Of a stretch of DNA of 64,000 nucleotides, positions 60,973 to 64,000 are shown piece by piece. The stretch comes from Flavobacteriales bacterium. Its GTDB lineage: Bacteria > Bacteroidota > Bacteroidia > Flavobacteriales_F > PHOS-HE28. The translations under genes were made by a program, and so were the position numbers. The DNA lies in assembly GCA_030584065.1 (NCBI GenBank), contig CP129489.1, positions 1,636,640-1,700,639 on the forward strand. The letters run 5' to 3'. Each line of letters begins with the position of its first letter. The stretch's first letter is position 1. Below the pieces are notes generated by a model. It was given only the letters and a program-made list of their open reading frames with translations, did no database searches and was not told where the DNA came from.

Positions 60973-63233
60973 GGGATGATGATGAAGGGTTTGCTCAGGG
61001 TGGCGTCGCCGAAGGTGGCGCGCAAGGTGTAATGCCCGGCAGGAAGGCCGTAGGCATCCACTTCGACGAGCTGACGGCTGCTGCGTTTGATCGGGCCGGC
61101 CATCCTTCGGCCATCGGCGCGGAAGACCTCCACCTCGAATTCGCCATCCCGGTCGACGAAGGCGAGCACCTGCGCGGTGGCCGGATTGGGCCAGAGCTGG
61201 AAAGCCGCGTCGGTATCGAAGCCTACTACGATGTGGTTGTAGGTCTTGAAGGTCGGTGCCATCCGCTTGAACGCGCCCGTTCCGTTGGGTGACCGCGCCC
61301 AGGAGTAGATCGGGTACTGTTGGCCGAAAGCGACCTGATCGATGACGTTCTCCGCATCGTACGCCAGCAGCAGGGTCCCCCCTTCCGCATCGAGCTTGAA
61401 GCCGGCATGGTAGTCATCCACCCACTCGCGGTCGTCGGCCCAGATGATGAGGTACTCGCCGGGCGCCAGGATGAAACCGGGCATGAACCACTTCTGCGGA
61501 TCATCGGGATCGTCGCTCATGTACAAGCCCGCCGTGCTGATGGTGCTGCCGCTCGCGTTGTACAGCTCGATCCAATCACCGGTGGCGCCGGAGGCATCCG
61601 CTTGGGTGCGGTTGTCGGCCATGAACTCGTTGATCACCAGCATGCCCGGCTCGATGCGCGTGAACGCGCGGTGTGTCTTGTATGCGGCGCCACGGGGGTT
61701 GAATTCGCCCGCCAGGGCATTCTCCGCGTAGATGTAATACTCGATCAGGTTCGATTCGGCGGTGATCACGGCGCCGTAGACGCCATCGTCCGTCGCGCCG
61801 TCGCCGTGCAGGCCATCGTCGAGCAGGGCGGTCTTCGCGAACCGACCATTCATACCGAACCGGTAGGCAAGGAAGGCCGTGTCGCTGCCGCTGATGGCGC
61901 TGGTGATGGTCAAGGGCTCCCCGACCACGATGTCGACCGGCGCGGTCTGCGGCCAGCCGATCGAGGGCTGCCCGGTGAAGCCCGGATAGGATTGCAGGTA
62001 GGCGGCGCGCCCGGTCATGAGCTGCGCGATGCCGGGATAGGTGATGGTGAAGCTCACCGGGTCGGCCAGGTTGTCGAGGAAGCCCTGGTAACTGTAGAAC
62101 TTGTTCGGGTCGGCCTGAACATGCGCATCGATCAGCGTGCGCAGCTGCGCTGCGAGCTGGTAGATATCGCCGTTGGTGAAATGCTCATCGAGGATCGCGC
62201 GGATGTGCGCCAGGTACATGCGCCGCCGCATCGGGTCCTGGAAGAGGCTGCGCATGAGCGGCCGTTCCGACACGCTGACGCCGTTGTAGTGGCTCAGGGG
62301 ATCGATGTTCATGGCCTGCGCGATGCTGAACCCGTTCCAATAAGTGCTGGCATCGGTTAGCCGGAAGGCTCCGAAGCTCATGTTCATGTCCCATGGGATC
62401 GTGTTCCACAGGCCATCGCGGTCGCGGTACAGGTAGTAGTTCTGCGCGTAGCCCACATAGCTGTCGAAGTTGATGAGGGCATAGTTGAGCGCATGCATCC
62501 AGAGGGCACGGTCCACATTGAGCACGCTGTCGATCCGGTCGGGATGTAGGTTCAGCGCGTCGATCAGGTCGAGCAGGTGGCCCCAGCCGTGCGCGCTCTG
62601 AAGCTCGTACAGGTCGAAGTAGGCCGTGCTGTCGGTGCCGGGCGCATCGCTCAGGTTGCAGTTGTCGCCGGTCAGGTCGACCGTGGGCGGATTGCCCTTC
62701 ACGAAGGATCCGTCGTTGTCGCCGAAATGCGCGGCGAGGAAATCGTTGCCGACATCCTCGGTGATGACATAGAGGCCCTGGAGCGTGTCGTTCACCCACA
62801 CGTTGGCATAGCCGGTCCGCGAGGCGGGCATGTACTCGCGGGCGATCGCGTAGGTGAGCGTCTCGCGCAGGAAGCTGGGGTCCTGGAACACGTTGCTGAG
62901 CTTGAGCTTATTCTGGCCCTGGTAGCTCTGGCCGCTCACCGTGTGATTGAGGTCGATGTTGAACGGGTTCTTGATCCGGCCGGCGCTGTACGAGCTGTAG
63001 CCCTTGAAGCGTACTCCGCAGCCGCTCAGCACCGTCCCGTTGATGCTCACCTGCCCGACGAGGCGGCCGTTCTGCCCCTCCGTGTAGAGGTCCTCGAGCC
63101 GCGCGCGCCAATCCGGCTCGGCGAAGCTGATGCGGATCTCATGCACCGCGCTCAGGTCGAACAAGGAGGCTTGCGGCCGCGCCTGGATCGCTGCGGCCGT
63201 GAACAGGACCGAGAGCAGGATACGCGACCGCAT
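60969..63233 (-). CDS. CotH kinase family protein with lamin-tail domain and type A T9SS domain
   Basis: A 754-aa secreted protein from the ATG at 63233, which shares one base with the previous stop (TGATG). After the signal peptide (LLSVLFTAAAIQARPQ) comes a CotH-type kinase-like domain (about residues 30-400: CGVRFKGYSSYSAGRIKNPF; WNTIPWDMNMSFG). CotH proteins can phosphorylate secreted proteins in spores and other surfaces. A lamin-tail-like domain lies at about 540-660 (VINEFMADNRTQADASGATG; DWIELYNASGS), and a type A sorting domain at about 675-754 (FQLWPNPATAQVLAFVD). It may modify co-secreted surface proteins, but no substrate is evident. Confidence 0.9.
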   Translation of the reverse strand: MRSRILLSVLFTAAAIQARPQASLFDLSAVHEIRISFAEPDWRARLEDLYTEGQNGRLVGQVSINGTVLSGCGVRFKGYSSYSAGRIKNPFNIDLNHTVSGQSYQGQNKLKLSNVFQDPSFLRETLTYAIAREYMPASRTGYANVWVNDTLQGLYVITEDVGNDFLAAHFGDNDGSFVKGNPPTVDLTGDNCNLSDAPGTDSTAYFDLYELQSAHGWGHLLDLIDALNLHPDRIDSVLNVDRALWMHALNYALINFDSYVGYAQNYYLYRDRDGLWNTIPWDMNMSFGAFRLTDASTYWNGFSIAQAMNIDPLSHYNGVSVSERPLMRSLFQDPMRRRMYLAHIRAILDEHFTNGDIYQLAAQLRTLIDAHVQADPNKFYSYQGFLDNLADPVSFTITYPGIAQLMTGRAAYLQSYPGFTGQPSIGWPQTAPVDIVVGEPLTITSAISGSDTAFLAYRFGMNGRFAKTALLDDGLHGDGATDDGVYGAVITAESNLIEYYIYAENALAGEFNPRGAAYKTHRAFTRIEPGMLVINEFMADNRTQADASGATGDWIELYNASGSTISTAGLYMSDDPDDPQKWFMPGFILAPGEYLIIWADDREWVDDYHAGFKLDAEGGTLLLAYDAENVIDQVAFGQQYPIYSWARSPNGTGAFKRMAPTFKTYNHIVVGFDTDAAFQLWPNPATAQVLAFVDRDGEFEVEVFRADGRRMAGPIKRSSRQLVEVDAYGLPAGHYTLRATFGDATLSKPFIIIP

Positions 63234-64000
63234 CAATGCGCCACCACCAGCCTGCGGGATTGTCGCTCACCGGTGCCATGCTCAAGCACCACGGTGTACA
63301 CGCCATCGGGCAGGTCGCTCACGTCGATGGTCCACCCGGGAAGCTCGCGCTTCACCTCGCGGCCGCTGGCATCGTGCACCACGAAGGCGCGAAGGGTCTG
63401 CACGTCAACCCCCATAAGGTTCACTTGCTCGCGCGCCGGATTCGGGAACATGCCGAAGGCGGCCAGCTCCTCATCGGTGGGCACATCGGTGGTGATGCCG
63501 CAAGGGTCATTGAGCAGGTTGATGATGCCAGGGTGGTCGCAGGTGTACCGGAAGGCACGCTGAGGGCTGGCATTGTATTGCCAGATGACCTGATTGCCGC
63601 TGTTCACCTCGTACAGGTACTGGCCGCTGGGCGCGCAGAACACGTTGCCGTTGGGCATGATGTCGGCCGAGCTCTGCCCGCTGGCATAGGCCAGGCAGGT
63701 GTGTCTCCAGCCGTAGTTCGCCGGCCCCCACACAGTGCCGGGCGTCCACGGGTAGGTGTAGCCATTCCGGTCGGGGTTGATGGCATCGACGGTGCTGGTG
63801 CTGCTGCCGCCGCCGTTGTTGTTGAAGAAGGAGATCCAGCCGTCCATGGAGCCACCCTTCACCCATTTCACATCATGGACCGCCGCCGGGATGCGCTGCG
63901 GGCCGGCCACCGCGTAGTTGGCGGGCTTGCCCCAGCGGAAGAGGAAATCGCCGCCACGGCCCGCGTTGCCGCCGGTGTGCCCTGCGGCCTCGGCGGTGGT
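63233..64000 (-). CDS. Arylsulfotransferase-like secreted protein with type A T9SS domain (5' end cut by window edge)
   Basis: At least 255 residues are visible; the frame is open to the right edge, so the N-terminus lies outside. The visible part (HTGGNAGRGGDFLFRWGKPA; WISFFNNNGGG; ADIMPNGNVFCAPSGQYLYE) resembles the C-terminal propeller blades of the arylsulfotransferase family in Bacteroidota. The end (FGMFPNPAREQVNLMG, then LPDGVYTVVLEHGTG) is a type A sorting domain. Sulfotransferase activity cannot be judged because the catalytic region is not in the window. It overlaps the downstream CotH gene by one base. Confidence 0.8.
   Translation of the reverse strand, partial: TTAEAAGHTGGNAGRGGDFLFRWGKPANYAVAGPQRIPAAVHDVKWVKGGSMDGWISFFNNNGGGSSTSTVDAINPDRNGYTYPWTPGTVWGPANYGWRHTCLAYASGQSSADIMPNGNVFCAPSGQYLYEVNSGNQVIWQYNASPQRAFRYTCDHPGIINLLNDPCGITTDVPTDEELAAFGMFPNPAREQVNLMGVDVQTLRAFVVHDASGREVKRELPGWTIDVSDLPDGVYTVVLEHGTGERQSRRLVVAH

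Overview
The window is GC-rich and comes from a member of the Bacteroidota, most probably a Flavobacteriales-type environmental bacterium. The signs are many proteins with type IX secretion (T9SS) sorting domains of both type A and type B, PorP/SprF partner proteins, an S46 dipeptidyl-peptidase, a GldL-like small protein, a YtxJ bacilliredoxin, and promoter-like boxes of the Bacteroidota type (TAnnTTTG or close variants). No rRNA, tRNA, insertion sequence or CRISPR array was seen.

Layout. 1-3042 (minus strand): S46 peptidase (cut by the window edge), a small membrane protein and an ECF-type sigma factor translationally coupled to it. 3189-23005 (plus): a six-gene surface-protein operon built as two successive modules, each made of a type B T9SS cargo, a PorP/SprF protein and an OmpA-like envelope protein. 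The first cargo (3273 aa) carries 27 near-identical 39-residue Cys/Asp-rich repeats. 23015-25695: peptidase E, an MscS channel and a CorA transporter. 25771-31250: a response regulator, two small paralogous unknowns and two tandem TPR-type histidine kinases. 31353-50316: three secreted proteins, namely an FG-GAP propeller protein, a 4546-aa multidomain giant that ends in two dockerin-like loops instead of a sorting domain, and a small T9SS protein overlapping it by ATGA. 50641-54040: arginine decarboxylase, a deoxyhypusine-synthase-like enzyme, an acidic protein and a VOC protein. 54447-59742: a GldL-like protein, a MORN-type protein, an XRE/S24 regulator, an ORF6N protein, a PIF1/RecD-like helicase and YtxJ. 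59755-64000 (minus): an overlapping trio of secreted type A T9SS proteins (propeller, CotH kinase, arylsulfotransferase-like, the last cut by the window edge).

How it fits together. The strongest new pattern is regulatory. An almost identical inverted repeat (ATCATGG-TTTA-CCATGAT) followed by a conserved ATTGCrG lies upstream of the response regulator (25718), the FG-GAP protein (31288) and the 4546-aa giant (35798), each time just ahead of a possible Bacteroidota promoter with the same 20-nt spacing. This suggests that the two-component system controls itself and the adjacent secreted giants. The second is structural: the giant has no recognisable T9SS signal but has C-terminal dockerin-like loops, and its overlapping partner is a small T9SS-sorted beta protein. 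The two could form a cohesin/dockerin-like surface complex. Both proposals are inferences that remain untested.
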